Assembly (NCBI RefSeq): GCF_004339745.1
Contig: NZ_SMGP01000002.1
Location: 1,798,001-1,862,000 of the forward strand
DNA from: Paraburkholderia sp. BL9I2N2
GTDB lineage: Bacteria; Pseudomonadota; Gammaproteobacteria; Burkholderiales; Burkholderiaceae
Direction: 5' to 3'
DNA: 64,000 nt
Shown one piece after another: positions 26,044-35,086 of the stretch; within the stretch, counting starts at the first letter, position 1; each line of letters starts with the position of its first letter. The notes under the pieces are model-generated. The model did no database searches, was not told the DNA's origin, and saw only the letters and a program-made list of their open reading frames with translations. Both the position numbers and the translations under genes were made by a program.

Positions 26044-27471
26044 TTATGACTGTCCCGCCGGGTGACGCGCGACACTGGCACCCGCTTGTCTGCGCCGATA
26101 GTGGGTGTCCCGCGACGCGAGCCAGTAATACAGCGGCGACGTCAGAAGCAGTCCGATAACCCACGAGAGATCCGCGCCATCGAGATACTTCGGCACGGGA
26201 CCCGCGTACATCGGCGTGTTCATGAACGGAATCTGCACGACGATGCCGATTCCATAGGCAATCAGCGCCTGTGGATTGAAGCGGCCGTAGATGCCGCCGT
26301 CCACCTGGAAGATCGACTGGATGTCGTATTTGCCTTTGTGGATCACATAGAAGTCGATCAGATTGATCGCGGTCCACGGCACCAGCACGACCAGCAGCGC
26401 GAGCACGAGATCGACCAGATTGCCGACGAAATTCGTCGACGCGCCGATCGCGCCATAGCAGCATGCGAGGAGAATCGCGATCGACAGCACGGCCCGCGCT
26501 TTCGCCGTGGGAATCCAGCGATAGGCGAAGGTCTGCAAGGACGTGATGGCTGCGAGGACCGCGCCGTAAAGGTTTAGCGCGTTATGGCTGATCACGCTCA
26601 GCAGGAAGAGGACGAGCATCGGCAGTCCGAGCGGTCCGGTGGCCAGCTTGACGGCGTCCATCGCGTCGGCGCCGGGCGGCACCGCGAGTACGGCTACGGC
26701 GCCGAAGGCAAACGCGAGTGTCGAGCCGATCGTACAGCCGAGGTAGGTCGCCCAGAACGTCGATGCGACGCGCACGTTCTCCGGCAGATAGCGCGAATAG
26801 TCTGAGACGTACGGGGCAAAAGCGATCTGCCAGAGCGCCGATAGCGAAACGGTGGCGAGCCAGCCGGCGATGTTGAATCCGCCGCGCGTCAGAAAATCGT
26901 CCGTGGCGATATGCGTGAGGATATAGCCGAATCCGATGAAAATGCCGATTCCGAGCACCCAGGTTCCGATCCGGTTCAGGATATGGATGATCCGGTAACC
27001 GATGATTCCAATCAGCCCTGATCCCAACGCGCCGATCACGATGCCAACAGGAACCGGGATGCCGTTTTCAATGCCATGAAGAGACTTCCCGGCGAGCACG
27101 ATATTGGACGCGAAGAAGCCCACGTACATCACGCCTGCGATCACGGTGACCAGCAGCGCGCCCCATGAACCGAACTGCGCGCGGCTCTGAATCATCTGCG
27201 GGATGCCCATTTGCGGGCCCTGCGCCGAATGCAACGCCATCAGCACGCCGCCGACGGCCTGACCGACGACGATCGCCACGATGCCCCACAGCAAATTCAA
27301 GTGGAAGATCTGCACGCCGAGCGCGCCCGTGACGATGGGCAATGGCGCGATGTTGCCGCCGAACCAAAGCGTGAACAGATCGCGCACCTTGCCATGGCGA
27401 TCCTCGGGCGGCACATAACCGATGGTGTGTTTTTCGATCAACGCCGAGGCATTGCTTTCCGAAGTATTCAA
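26044..27471 (-). CDS. NCS1-family permease (cytosine/purine/hydantoin type)
   Basis: 475 residues with about 12 hydrophobic segments. The N-terminus IGYVPPEDRHGKVRDLFTLWFGGNIAPLPIVTGAL is the NCS1 signature. The start is TTG with GGAG six bases upstream. It would bring in a nucleobase, hydantoin, allantoin or a related nitrogen ring with a cation. Last gene of a minus-strand group that includes a deacylase, DUF1028, a Rid protein and an FMO. The gap to the next gene is about 170 bases. Confidence 0.88.
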   Translation of the reverse strand: MNTSESNASALIEKHTIGYVPPEDRHGKVRDLFTLWFGGNIAPLPIVTGALGVQIFHLNLLWGIVAIVVGQAVGGVLMALHSAQGPQMGIPQMIQSRAQFGSWGALLVTVIAGVMYVGFFASNIVLAGKSLHGIENGIPVPVGIVIGALGSGLIGIIGYRIIHILNRIGTWVLGIGIFIGFGYILTHIATDDFLTRGGFNIAGWLATVSLSALWQIAFAPYVSDYSRYLPENVRVASTFWATYLGCTIGSTLAFAFGAVAVLAVPPGADAMDAVKLATGPLGLPMLVLFLLSVISHNALNLYGAVLAAITSLQTFAYRWIPTAKARAVLSIAILLACCYGAIGASTNFVGNLVDLVLALLVVLVPWTAINLIDFYVIHKGKYDIQSIFQVDGGIYGRFNPQALIAYGIGIVVQIPFMNTPMYAGPVPKYLDGADLSWVIGLLLTSPLYYWLASRDTHYRRRQAGASVARHPAGQS

Positions 27472-27642
27472 GTTCGTCTCCTGTGTCGACGGGAGTTAGC
27501 GCTTGAGCGCTTATTCCCGTCCCTTACGTGATCAGGCGTGTTCGGTCTACCGAATCGCCATGCCTGGCATTCGAAAGTACTTGAGAGTCGCCTCTCTATT
27601 TGAGCGACGTGCCGCCGCGGCAGCGTCCGCGATGTCTACGTC

Positions 27643-28806
27643 TCAGGCCGCAGCCGAAGCGTAGTCCGCCAGCCGACCCAGCATCGCATCGCAATCGCGC
27701 AATTGCTCGACGGTGACGAATTCGTCCGGCTTATGCCCTTGGTCCATGCTGCCGGGTCCGCAGACCACTGTTGGAATGCCCGCCTGATCGAAGAGCCCGC
27801 CCTCGGTGCCGAATGCGACCGTGCCGAACTCCATGGAGCCGCTGAGCAGCGCCAAAAGACGTGCCGCTTCGCTATCCGGAGATGTGGCCAACCCCGGATA
27901 TGCGGAGAGCGGCTGAAGCCGGATGTCGGTGTCGGACTTCACGGCGCGCATCTTCGGCAATAGCTCTGCCTCGGCGTAAGTCTGCAACTCGTCGGCTACC
28001 TGGTTTGCGTCGAAGCCAGGCAGCGCACGCACTTCGAAGTCGAATTCGCATTCGGCCGGCACGATGTTGAGCGCACGGCCGCCTTTGATCACGCCCGTCT
28101 GCACGGTCGAGAACGGTGGATCGAATCGCTCGTCGTGATGCTCGGGCTGCGCCAGTTGCTCGCCGATCTCTTCCAGACGGCCGATCATCCGCGCCGCGTA
28201 TTGAATGGCGTTGACTCCATACGGCGCATAAGCTGAATGGCAAGGCGCGCCTTTCACCTGACAGCGCATCGCCAGCTTGCCCTTATGGCCCAGCACCGGC
28301 TTAAGCTCGGTCGGCTCGCCGATCAGGCACAGGGCCGGCTTGTGGTCACGCTGCTCCAAGTCCGCCAACAGCGGCCGCACGCCGAGGCATCCGACTTCCT
28401 CGTCGTACGAAAAAGCGAGGTGCACCGGCAACTTCAACTCGCGCTCGATAAACCCGGGCACCGCCGCCAGCACCGAAGCGATAAAGCCCTTCATATCGGC
28501 CGTGCCACGGCCATACAGCCGCCCGTCGCGCTCGGTGAGACGGAATGGATCGACGGTCCAAGCCTGGCCATCGACGGGCACCACGTCGGTATGGCCGGAC
28601 AGCACGATGCCGCCGCCCTCACGCGGACCGATGGTGGCGAACAGATTCGCCTTGGTTCGCTCGGCGTTGTAGAACAGCTCGCTCTCGACGCCGAGTTCCT
28701 CCAGGTACAGCCGAATGAATTCGATCATGTCCAGATTGGAATCCCGGCTGACCGTGGCGAAGCCGATCAGCCGTTCGAGCAGCGCGCGGCTGGATCTGTC
28801 ATTCAT
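27643..28806 (-). CDS. M20 metallopeptidase, acetylornithine deacetylase (ArgE) family
   Basis: 387 residues. The metal and catalytic motifs are SGHTDVVPVDG (His72, Asp74), GTADMKGF and YDEEVGCLG; the dimerisation domain holds LNIVPAECEFDFEVR. This is the ArgE/DapE type, which hydrolyses N-acyl amino acids. It overlaps the DUF1028 gene by eight bases, so it is translationally coupled and more likely part of a catabolic route than of arginine biosynthesis. Confidence 0.9.
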   Translation of the reverse strand: MNDRSSRALLERLIGFATVSRDSNLDMIEFIRLYLEELGVESELFYNAERTKANLFATIGPREGGGIVLSGHTDVVPVDGQAWTVDPFRLTERDGRLYGRGTADMKGFIASVLAAVPGFIERELKLPVHLAFSYDEEVGCLGVRPLLADLEQRDHKPALCLIGEPTELKPVLGHKGKLAMRCQVKGAPCHSAYAPYGVNAIQYAARMIGRLEEIGEQLAQPEHHDERFDPPFSTVQTGVIKGGRALNIVPAECEFDFEVRALPGFDANQVADELQTYAEAELLPKMRAVKSDTDIRLQPLSAYPGLATSPDSEAARLLALLSGSMEFGTVAFGTEGGLFDQAGIPTVVCGPGSMDQGHKPDEFVTVEQLRDCDAMLGRLADYASAAA

Positions 28807-29476
28807 TGCCGGGCACTCCGTAGCTGGGCGCGGCGGTTGGATTCAACGCCCGCGTCAAGTAGTCCTGCATCTGCGGGCGATAGGCCTGCCACAGACCGTC
28901 GAGCTGGCCGATGGGGTCGTCGTCCGCCCAATCGACCCGCAAATCGACGATCGGCCAGCTCACGTCGCCCACGATCTTGAGCGCCGCCGAATGCACGGGC
29001 CCCGCTTCGCCGCCGGCAGCTATCGCAGCATGCATGGCCGCGAGCAGGCGATCGGCAAGCGTGCCGGATGCCTGCTCGAACGCCGGCAGCATGGCCTCGA
29101 TCACTTCGATGGCGGCGAGCATGTTGCCTGCGGCTACGCACTGCTTGCCGGCGACAGCGTGATACGTGCCCAGCGCTTCCTTGCCGCTGAAGAACGCCGT
29201 GCGACCCTCGCCATCGATCACCGTCACCTGGCGGTACTCGCTCCACTCGCTCGCGCCGAGCACGCGGTCCAATGCCGCGGCGGGATCGAGTTGCCCGTTT
29301 TCCAGAAGGTCGAGAATCTGCGGCCCTAGCGCGGGCAGCGTGACGTTCTGCGTCGCCACCGCGCCCACGCCTGCGCGCAGCCACGGGCAGCGAGCGCCCA
29401 CCGCGATGCTGGACGAACTGATCGCGATTCCAAGCTGCCCCGATTCCGGGCAACGTCCGACGATAGAGAATGTCAT
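28799..29476 (-). CDS. DUF1028 domain protein (Ntn-hydrolase-like)
   Basis: 225 residues from an ATG with GGAG seven bases upstream. MTFSIVGRCPESGQLGIAISSSSIAVGARCPW is the DUF1028 start, followed by VATQNVTLPALG. The family is predicted to have an Ntn-hydrolase fold. It is often found beside M20 peptidases and Rid proteins in nitrogen-compound catabolic groups, as here. No activity can be assigned. Confidence 0.88.
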   Translation of the reverse strand: MTFSIVGRCPESGQLGIAISSSSIAVGARCPWLRAGVGAVATQNVTLPALGPQILDLLENGQLDPAAALDRVLGASEWSEYRQVTVIDGEGRTAFFSGKEALGTYHAVAGKQCVAAGNMLAAIEVIEAMLPAFEQASGTLADRLLAAMHAAIAAGGEAGPVHSAALKIVGDVSWPIVDLRVDWADDDPIGQLDGLWQAYRPQMQDYLTRALNPTAAPSYGVPGNE

Positions 29477-29486
29477 GTCCCGCTCC

Positions 29487-29924
29487 TTAGGCCTTCGGTG
29501 ACGTCCATCCATCTGGAATGACCGCGATAACGTCGATCTCCATCAACCACTGCGGCTGACCCAACGCGACCACCACCAGACCGGTCGAAATGGGAAACAC
29601 GCCCTTCAGCCACTTGCCGACTTCCTGATAGACCGGCTCGCGGTAACGGATGTCGGTCAGGAATGTCGTCGTCTTGACGATGTGCGACAGGTCGCTGCCC
29701 GCTTCTTCCAGCAATTGCTTGACGTTCTTCATCGCTTGCTCGGCCTGGGCACGCGGATCGCCGATGCCGACCAGGCGGCCTTCGAAATCCGTGCCCACCT
29801 GACCGCGCACGTAGACCGTGTTGCCGGCGCGCACGGCCTGGCACAAATCGTTGTCGAGCGTCTGGTTCGGATACGTATCTTTCGTATTGAACATACGGAT
29901 ACGGGTATGCGTAGGTTGGCTCAT
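29487..29924 (-). CDS. Rid (YjgF/YER057c) family protein without the canonical Arg
   Basis: 145 residues. The Rid core is clear (AVRAGNTVYVRGQVGTD, QAEQAMKNVKQLLEEAGSDLSHIVKTTTFLTD, WLMEIDVIAVIP). At the position of the RidA catalytic Arg (E. coli FPARS) it reads FPIST, so the deaminase Arg is absent, as in the Rid4-7 type subgroups. The ATG at 29924 follows AAGGTG. In the same direction as DUF1028 and M20 genes; it may act on an unstable nitrogenous intermediate by another mechanism. Confidence 0.85.
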   Translation of the reverse strand: MSQPTHTRIRMFNTKDTYPNQTLDNDLCQAVRAGNTVYVRGQVGTDFEGRLVGIGDPRAQAEQAMKNVKQLLEEAGSDLSHIVKTTTFLTDIRYREPVYQEVGKWLKGVFPISTGLVVVALGQPQWLMEIDVIAVIPDGWTSPKA

Positions 29925-29978
29925 CAATGCACCTTAATGTTAGGAAGAAATGGATTGCGGATCAGAGAGGCGTATGCA

Positions 29979-31337
29979 TCAATTCACACCCATCTCGCTG
30001 ACTTTGTGGACGCGTGAATCGGCGGATGTGTTTTCAACGCTTGCAACGCTGTTCTCGCGGCGGCCGTGCGCCTCGCGTTGCTCATCATCGTAATAAGCCA
30101 GGTATTTACGCTGTGTGACGATGTGATCGGCGATGTGTTTCGCGTCGTGCCACACGCCCCAGATGAATGCGGAGCCGCGGCGCGATAGCCAGGGCAGACC
30201 GAGGAAATAGATGCCAGGCTCCTTCGATACGCCGCGCTGATGTTTCGGCTTACCCGTTTCATCGAAAGCGTTGACGTTCAACCAGCTGAAATCGACTGCA
30301 TACCCGGTCGCCCAGACAATCGACGTCACACCGGCTTTCGCCAGATCGAGATCGTGCAACGGGTGGGTCACGCATTCCGGATCCGCGGGAATGACGCGGG
30401 CTTCGGGTTCTTCGGGAAGCTCGAGACCGTTGCGCTCGGCATACGCGTCGGCCGCGTCCAGCAGCGACAGATAGTTCTCGTCGCCGCGCGCGATGTTCGC
30501 CGCGAGATCCGCTTCGAAGGTCACTACGCCGCCATCGAATGATTTCGTCAGACCCACGAGCGTGATGCCCTGATTCGCGAGACGCCGGAAGTCCACCGTA
30601 TGGCCACCACGCGAACCGCTCACTGCAATCGTGACGTGCTCCCTGCCCGGCTTCATGACCTCCGCATCCCATTCGCCGAGCACGCCGAGCCACCAGCAGA
30701 AGTCGCGACCGCGATAGGCGCGCGGCGGACGATCGTGCGCGCCGACCGACAGATAGACGCGCTTGCCCGCCCGCTGCAACTCGTCCGCGATCTGCACGCC
30801 CGACGATCCCGCACCCACCACCAACACGCCCCCTTCGGGCAATTGATTCGGATTGCGATAGTCGGCGGAATGAATCTGCGTAAGTTTCGGATCTTGCGGC
30901 GCGATCGGCGGAATGACGGGCCGCTGGAAAGGCCCGGTTGCGACCACCACGCGATTGGCCTCGATCGTGCCTTCCGACGTTTCGATGGTGAAGCCCTGCC
31001 GCCCCGCATTGCGCACGACCTTCTTCACGTCCACGCCGGTGCGGATCGGTGCTTCAAACTTTTTCGCGTAAGCGACGAAATAGTCCGCGACCTGCTCCTT
31101 CGAAGCGAACGCGTCGGGGTCGAAGTCCGCGAACTCGAGATTGGGGAAACGATCGTGCCACGCGGGGCCATTGGCAACCAGCGAATCCCAGCGTCCCGTG
31201 CGCCAGCGCTCCGCGATACGAGCGCGTTCCAGCACGAGATGCGGCACGCCAAGCTTGCTCAAATGTTCGCTCATGGCGACGCCGGCCTGACCGGCGCCGA
31301 CTACGAGCGTGTCGATTGACGTTGTTTCCACTGTCAT
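29979..31337 (-). CDS. flavin-containing monooxygenase (FMO/YUCCA-like)
   Basis: 452 residues. The FAD motif is GAGQAG at residues 14-19, followed by WRTGRWDSLVANGPAWHDRFP. The NADPH motif is VVGAGSSGVQIADEL, with VWATGYAVDFSW near the end as the FMO ATGY element. It oxygenates a soft nucleophile (N or S) or makes a Baeyer-Villiger insertion. First gene of the minus-strand group down to the NCS1 permease, divergent from a LysR gene. Confidence 0.88.
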   Translation of the reverse strand: MTVETTSIDTLVVGAGQAGVAMSEHLSKLGVPHLVLERARIAERWRTGRWDSLVANGPAWHDRFPNLEFADFDPDAFASKEQVADYFVAYAKKFEAPIRTGVDVKKVVRNAGRQGFTIETSEGTIEANRVVVATGPFQRPVIPPIAPQDPKLTQIHSADYRNPNQLPEGGVLVVGAGSSGVQIADELQRAGKRVYLSVGAHDRPPRAYRGRDFCWWLGVLGEWDAEVMKPGREHVTIAVSGSRGGHTVDFRRLANQGITLVGLTKSFDGGVVTFEADLAANIARGDENYLSLLDAADAYAERNGLELPEEPEARVIPADPECVTHPLHDLDLAKAGVTSIVWATGYAVDFSWLNVNAFDETGKPKHQRGVSKEPGIYFLGLPWLSRRGSAFIWGVWHDAKHIADHIVTQRKYLAYYDDEQREAHGRRENSVASVENTSADSRVHKVSEMGVN

Positions 31338-31599
31338 GGCTGTGTCCTTCTGAAAAGGCGGAATGTTTCGATTCGATCGCGGCGTCGCGGCCTTTCAGCG
31401 CTTGCGATCGTTGCGGACCCGGTAGTGTTTTCGACGGCGCGTTGCCGCCTGGTCCGTTCGTCTGCGTGAAAATCTACGCGCCCCTTCAGAATTTGAAAAA
31501 TATATTTAAAAAATGCATGGCATCGGATTTACCTATGCAGGCCTTTTTGACCGCTTCACAATGCCGCCCATTGGAGACCTTGAACACGGAGCCTCGTCG

Positions 31600-32526
31600 A
31601 TGGAGAGTCAACCGTTGCGCTACTCGTTGCGCCAGTTGCGTTATTTCGTGGTCACGGCAGAAGCCTTGTCCTTCACCGCCGCCGCCAAGCGTCTGCACAT
31701 CTCACAGCCGTCCATCTCGACGGCGCTCGCGGATCTCGAAGTGTCGTTCGGCGTGCAACTCTTCATACGGCATCACGCGAGCGGCCTCTCGCTCACGCAA
31801 GCCGGCCGCGATCTGCTGGGGCAAGCGCGCAATCTTCTGAAGTTCGCGGAGGAATTGCAGACCACCGCGAAGGAAATGGACGGCGGCATGACAGGCGCCA
31901 TCACGCTCGGCTGCCTCGTCTCGCTTGCGCCGCCGCTCATGCCGGGCCTGATCAGCCGATTCACGGGCGAGAACGCCGGCATCTCGTTTCGCACGGTCGA
32001 GGCGCATCAGGATGGCCTCTTGCGCGGCCTGCACGACGGCTCGCTCGACATCGCCCTCACCTACAGCCTCGACTTGACCGAGGAAATCGCCTTCACGCCG
32101 CTGCTCTCGTTGCCGCCTTATGCGATCCTGCCGAGGACGCATCGTCTGGCACGCGCGCGCAAGATATCGCTCGCAGACCTCCTGCCCGAGCCGTACGTGA
32201 TGCTCGACCTGCCGCACAGCCGCGAGTACTTCGCCGCACTCTTCGACGCGGTGGGTAGCCGTCCTGTGCCCGCGTTCCGTTCATCACAGCCGGAGGTCGT
32301 GCGCGGCATGGTGGCCAACGGTCTCGGCTATAGCCTCCTGAACTTTCCGCTCAAATCGACTCGCACTGTCGATGGGGAAGAGTTCGTCATTAAGCGCTTC
32401 AAAGACAACGTCAACGCAACGACACTCGGCATCGCGCAATCGCGCACAATGAAGCCGCGCCAGGTAGTGCATCGCTTCGCGTCGTTCTGCGAAACCTATA
32501 TTCGGCGGTTGCATATCGATGCATGA
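31600..32526 (+). CDS. LysR-family regulator
   Basis: 308 residues. LRQLRYFVVTAEALSFTAAAKRLHISQPSISTALADLEVSFGVQLFIR is the helix-turn-helix; the effector domain runs from GAITLGCLVSLAPPLMPGLI, a CbbR/AmpR-style branch. CGGAG lies nine bases before the ATG at 31600; in-frame ATGs at 31561 and 31513 lack ribosome sites. It lies between the divergent FMO group and the Rieske-ABC operon and could control both. Confidence 0.9.
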   Translation: MESQPLRYSLRQLRYFVVTAEALSFTAAAKRLHISQPSISTALADLEVSFGVQLFIRHHASGLSLTQAGRDLLGQARNLLKFAEELQTTAKEMDGGMTGAITLGCLVSLAPPLMPGLISRFTGENAGISFRTVEAHQDGLLRGLHDGSLDIALTYSLDLTEEIAFTPLLSLPPYAILPRTHRLARARKISLADLLPEPYVMLDLPHSREYFAALFDAVGSRPVPAFRSSQPEVVRGMVANGLGYSLLNFPLKSTRTVDGEEFVIKRFKDNVNATTLGIAQSRTMKPRQVVHRFASFCETYIRRLHIDA

Positions 32527-32604
32527 TAGGAAAGCGTGTTCGTTTGCTTTAAACGTGCACGCACTGCATAGGCAAAAGCTTTGCTTTGTATCTGAAAACA
32601 ATAT

Positions 32605-32625
32605 TTTGGCTTGCAATTTGGCTTG
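32605..32625. repeat. tandem TTTGGCTTG repeat upstream of the Rieske-ABC operon
   Basis: TTTGGCTTG occurs at 32605-32613 and 32617-32625, a period of 12 bases, in an AT-rich promoter region about 85 bases before the oxygenase start. Possible regulator half-sites on nearly the same helix face. Confidence 0.4.
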
Positions 32626-32707
32626 ATAGATTGGTGTCCATGTTGAGCGCCACGCCGCAAAGCCTTACGTCGCCGCGCTTTTACCGTGACGAATCGAGGG
32701 GGAGACC

Positions 32708-33871
32708 ATGAGCAACCCGGCAAGGACGATCGCAGTGCAAGCGCTTGTCGACGAACTGCAGACGGGTTGCGAACGGCCGTTCAGCGATGCGCACGCGATG
32801 CCGCCCGGTGTCTATACGTCGCCCGAATTCCTCACGCTGGAAGAGCGCGCTATCTTCGAGCGTGAATGGCAATGCGTCGGCCGCGCGAGTGCGCTCAAAG
32901 TGCCCGGCGATTACATGACGGCGCGGATCGGAGCGCAACCGATCGTCGTATTGCGCGACGAACAGATGCAGCTCAAGGCGATGTCGAACGTGTGCCTGCA
33001 CCGCATGTCGGTACTGCTCGAAGGACGCGGCAACGTGCGTCGCATCGTCTGCCCATATCACGCCTGGAACTATTCTCTGGACGGCGCACTGCAAGGCGCA
33101 CCGCTCATGGATCGGCAAGAGGGCTTCTGCAAGGAAAGCTACAAACTGCCCGCCGTGCGCTGCGAAGAATGGCAAGGCTGGATCTACGTGACCCTCGACG
33201 AAAACGCGCCGCCCGTTCATGCGCAGCTCGCCGAACTGAGCGAGCTCGTCGGTGCGTACGGCATGGCGGACTACATCGAAACTTTCTATGAAGAGCACGT
33301 GTGGGACACGAACTGGAAGATCCTCGCGGAAAACTTCATGGAAAGCTACCACCTGCCGATGCTGCATCGCGCGACGGTAGGACCGCATTCTCGTCTCGAG
33401 GAGATGGAATGCCCGCCCGGCTATCCGGCCTTCAACTATCACTGGATCACGAAGGAAGCGTCCTTGCCCATCGGCAACGCGCATCCGGACAACGCGCGCC
33501 TCACGGGACATTGGCGCAAAACCACGGCGCTGCTCGCGATCTATCCGACGCATCTCGTCACGCTTACGCCGGGTTACTTCTGGTATCTCGTGCTGCAGCC
33601 TCAAGGCGTGGAGCGCGTGCATATCCGCTTCGGCGGCGGACTTGCGCCGGAGTTCATCGCCGATCCCGAAGCCAACGCGCACATGACGACGCTAAAGAAG
33701 CTGCTCGACGAAGTGAACGCGGAAGACAAACGCGGCGTGGAAGCCGTCTTTCGCGGCGTGCACGCGCCACTCGCGAAGCCCGGTCACTTGAGCCCTCTCG
33801 AACGCCCCAACTATGACTTCGCGCGCTATGTCGCCAGCAAAATCGCCGCGACGCAGCCCGGCACGCATTGA
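32708..33871 (+). CDS. Rieske oxygenase alpha subunit, CntA/choline-monooxygenase-like
   Basis: 387 residues. The Rieske ligands are C96-x-H98 (CLHRM) and C115-x2-H118 (CPYHAW). The mononuclear site reads ENFMESYHLPMLH, with His215 and His220 and a bridging Glu212 in place of the usual Asp; the carnitine oxygenase CntA also uses a bridging Glu. This points to a quaternary-amine-type substrate rather than a plain aromatic acid. No reductase lies nearby, so its electron partner must be elsewhere. It heads an operon with a polyamine-type ABC importer. GGGGGAGACC precedes the ATG. Confidence 0.87.
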   Translation: MSNPARTIAVQALVDELQTGCERPFSDAHAMPPGVYTSPEFLTLEERAIFEREWQCVGRASALKVPGDYMTARIGAQPIVVLRDEQMQLKAMSNVCLHRMSVLLEGRGNVRRIVCPYHAWNYSLDGALQGAPLMDRQEGFCKESYKLPAVRCEEWQGWIYVTLDENAPPVHAQLAELSELVGAYGMADYIETFYEEHVWDTNWKILAENFMESYHLPMLHRATVGPHSRLEEMECPPGYPAFNYHWITKEASLPIGNAHPDNARLTGHWRKTTALLAIYPTHLVTLTPGYFWYLVLQPQGVERVHIRFGGGLAPEFIADPEANAHMTTLKKLLDEVNAEDKRGVEAVFRGVHAPLAKPGHLSPLERPNYDFARYVASKIAATQPGTH

Positions 33872-33903
33872 TTACGACGCACCATCGACAGGACGCGATC
33901 ACG

Positions 33904-35085
33904 ATGTCAAACCCTTCCTTCATTTCGTTCTCGGGCGTGAGCAAATCGTACGACGGCGCTCAATACGTCGTCGATGACTTGAACCTCGACGTGCGCAAGG
34001 GAGAATTCCTGTCGCTGCTGGGTCCGTCCGGTTCGGGCAAGACGACGACGCTCATGATGCTGGCGGGATTCGAATCGCCCACGCGCGGCGAGATACGTCT
34101 TGACGGACGGCGGCTCGACGACAAGCCGCCGCATCAGCGTGACATCGGCATGGTGTTTCAGAACTACGCGCTCTTTCCACATCTGACGATTGCGGAGAAC
34201 GTCGCATTTCCACTCTCCGTGCGTCGCGTGAGCCGCGCCGAGCAGAAAACGCGCGTGAAGCGCGCGCTCGAGATGATCGAGCTGCCGCATCTGGCGAACC
34301 GGCGCCCCGCGCAGCTCTCCGGCGGACAGCAGCAGCGCGTGGCGCTCGCGCGCGCGCTCGTATTCGAGCCAAGCGTCGTGCTGATGGACGAGCCGCTCGG
34401 CGCGCTCGACAAGCGCCTGCGCGAAACCATGCAATACGAAATCATGCGCCTGCATCGCGAGCTGTCGCTCACGATCGTCTACGTGACGCACGATCAGGCC
34501 GAAGCGCTGACGATGTCGGACCGCGTCGCCGTGTTCTCCGATGGCCGTATTCAGCAAGCCGCCACGCCCAGCGAACTCTACGAGAACGCGCAGAACGCCT
34601 TCGTCGCGAACTTCGTCGGCGAGAACAACGGGCTGACCGGGCGCGTCGTCACTGCCGGCGAAGAATGGGCGACGCTCGCGCTCTCAGACGGCAGCGTCAT
34701 TCGTGGCCGTTGCGAACCCGGCCTGCATGCGGGCGACGAAGCGATGCTCGCGCTGCGCCCCGAACGCGCGCATATCCCGAGCGCCGCCGGCACGCAGGTC
34801 GACGAACACAGCAACGTGGTGCACGCACGCGTCGAGGAACTGGTGTATTGCGGCGATCATCATCGCGTGCACCTTGCGCTCGGGTCGCGCGACTCCTTCG
34901 TCGTGAAAGTGCCCAATACGCAGCGCCATGCGCTGCCTTCGCCGGGCAGCGCGATCGAGATCGCATGGCGCCACGACGACTGCAAGATTCTCGCAATGAG
35001 CGCGCCGCGCAGCGCGCCCGTGATCCAGGCATCCACCCCGCTCTCACCTTCCATCATCACGACCGCACCTGCAGGAGCCAACTAA
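33904..35085 (+). CDS. ABC transporter ATP-binding protein (PotA-like)
   Basis: 393 residues. Walker A GPSGSGKT at residues 40-47, Q-loop VFQNYALFPH, signature LSGGQQQRVALARAL, Walker B VVLMDEPLGALD and the switch His in YVTHDQAEA. A C-terminal TOBE domain follows (FVGENNGLTGRV). This is the spermidine/putrescine/iron (PotA/FbpC) type. It starts 32 bases after the oxygenase gene and its stop is two bases from the next start. Confidence 0.93.
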   Translation: MSNPSFISFSGVSKSYDGAQYVVDDLNLDVRKGEFLSLLGPSGSGKTTTLMMLAGFESPTRGEIRLDGRRLDDKPPHQRDIGMVFQNYALFPHLTIAENVAFPLSVRRVSRAEQKTRVKRALEMIELPHLANRRPAQLSGGQQQRVALARALVFEPSVVLMDEPLGALDKRLRETMQYEIMRLHRELSLTIVYVTHDQAEALTMSDRVAVFSDGRIQQAATPSELYENAQNAFVANFVGENNGLTGRVVTAGEEWATLALSDGSVIRGRCEPGLHAGDEAMLALRPERAHIPSAAGTQVDEHSNVVHARVEELVYCGDHHRVHLALGSRDSFVVKVPNTQRHALPSPGSAIEIAWRHDDCKILAMSAPRSAPVIQASTPLSPSIITTAPAGAN

Positions 35086-35086
35086 A

